A DNA stretch of 5,919 nt. Source: Mesolinea sp964536465 (GTDB lineage Bacteria; Chloroflexota; Anaerolineae; Anaerolineales; Anaerolineaceae). The stretch is from positions 1 through 5,919 of the forward strand of contig CAZHXQ010000099.1 of NCBI GenBank assembly GCA_964536465.1, read 5' to 3'. The notes under the pieces were generated by a model, which was given only the letters and a program-made list of their open reading frames with translations, was not told where the DNA came from and did not search any database. This document shows, piece after piece, positions 5,849 to 5,919 of this stretch (the stretch's first letter is position 1; the number at the start of each line of letters is the position of its first letter). The position numbers were made by a program, and so were the translations under genes.

Positions 5849-5919
5849 GAGATAATTCATTAAGGTTCTCAGCGCAGCCAGATATTAACCTTTCCAGATG
5901 GCGATATTTGCGGATGTTC

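Noticed and set aside
5898..5919. Start of a plus-strand gene at ATG 5898
   Set aside because: There are only seven codons before the edge and no ribosome binding site; the evidence is insufficient.
1..5919. CRISPR array, insertion sequence, toxin-antitoxin or phage defence system
   Set aside because: No regularly spaced repeats, transposase motifs, terminal inverted repeats or paired small genes are visible. DinG-like helicases occur beside some CRISPR type IV loci, but no cas gene or repeat is present and this DinG has the housekeeping exonuclease-fused form.

Overview
This window reads as ordinary chromosome from a bacterium of roughly 50% G+C. The best guess is an Anaerolineae-type member of the Chloroflexota. 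That guess rests on style: a lipoprotein with a Pro/Thr-rich spacer after its lipobox, a long exonuclease-DinG fusion, and a compact cytoplasmic GH2 enzyme. No taxonomic marker gene is present, so the assignment is inference.

Layout, left to right. (1) Positions 1-325, minus strand: the N-terminal 108 codons of a secreted lipoprotein, running off the left edge. (2) Positions 326-638: a non-coding stretch with the lipoprotein leader, a nested hairpin (383-425) and, at its right end, a perfect 28-bp palindromic terminator (595-622). (3) Positions 639-836, minus: a 65-residue Lys-rich conserved-type small protein with its own textbook promoter (886-914) and a strong Shine-Dalgarno. (4) Positions 949-3747, minus: a 932-residue DinG-type protein joining a DEDDh 3'-5' exonuclease domain to an XPD/DinG superfamily 2 helicase that keeps four putative Fe-S cysteines. 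(5) Positions 3748-4021: a divergent intergenic region with an A/T-rich -10 box almost touching the dinG start, a hairpin and a G/C palindrome. (6) Positions 4022-5803, plus: a complete glycoside hydrolase family 2 enzyme with both catalytic glutamates visible and no signal peptide. (7) Positions 5804-5919: a probable T-tailed terminator and unassigned sequence.

The genes do not look like one pathway. dinG is a repair/replication housekeeping gene. The 65-residue gene follows dinG in the same direction but appears to be transcribed independently. The GH2 gene is divergent and probably serves intracellular breakdown of a beta-linked glycoside or oligosaccharide. The lipoprotein is a separate transcription unit beyond the terminator. 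I found no CRISPR array, tRNA or rRNA gene, insertion sequence, phage gene or defence system. The points most worth a second look are the intact exonuclease plus Fe-S helicase combination, the possible leaderless dinG transcript, and the -35 box that coincides with a false upstream start of the small gene.
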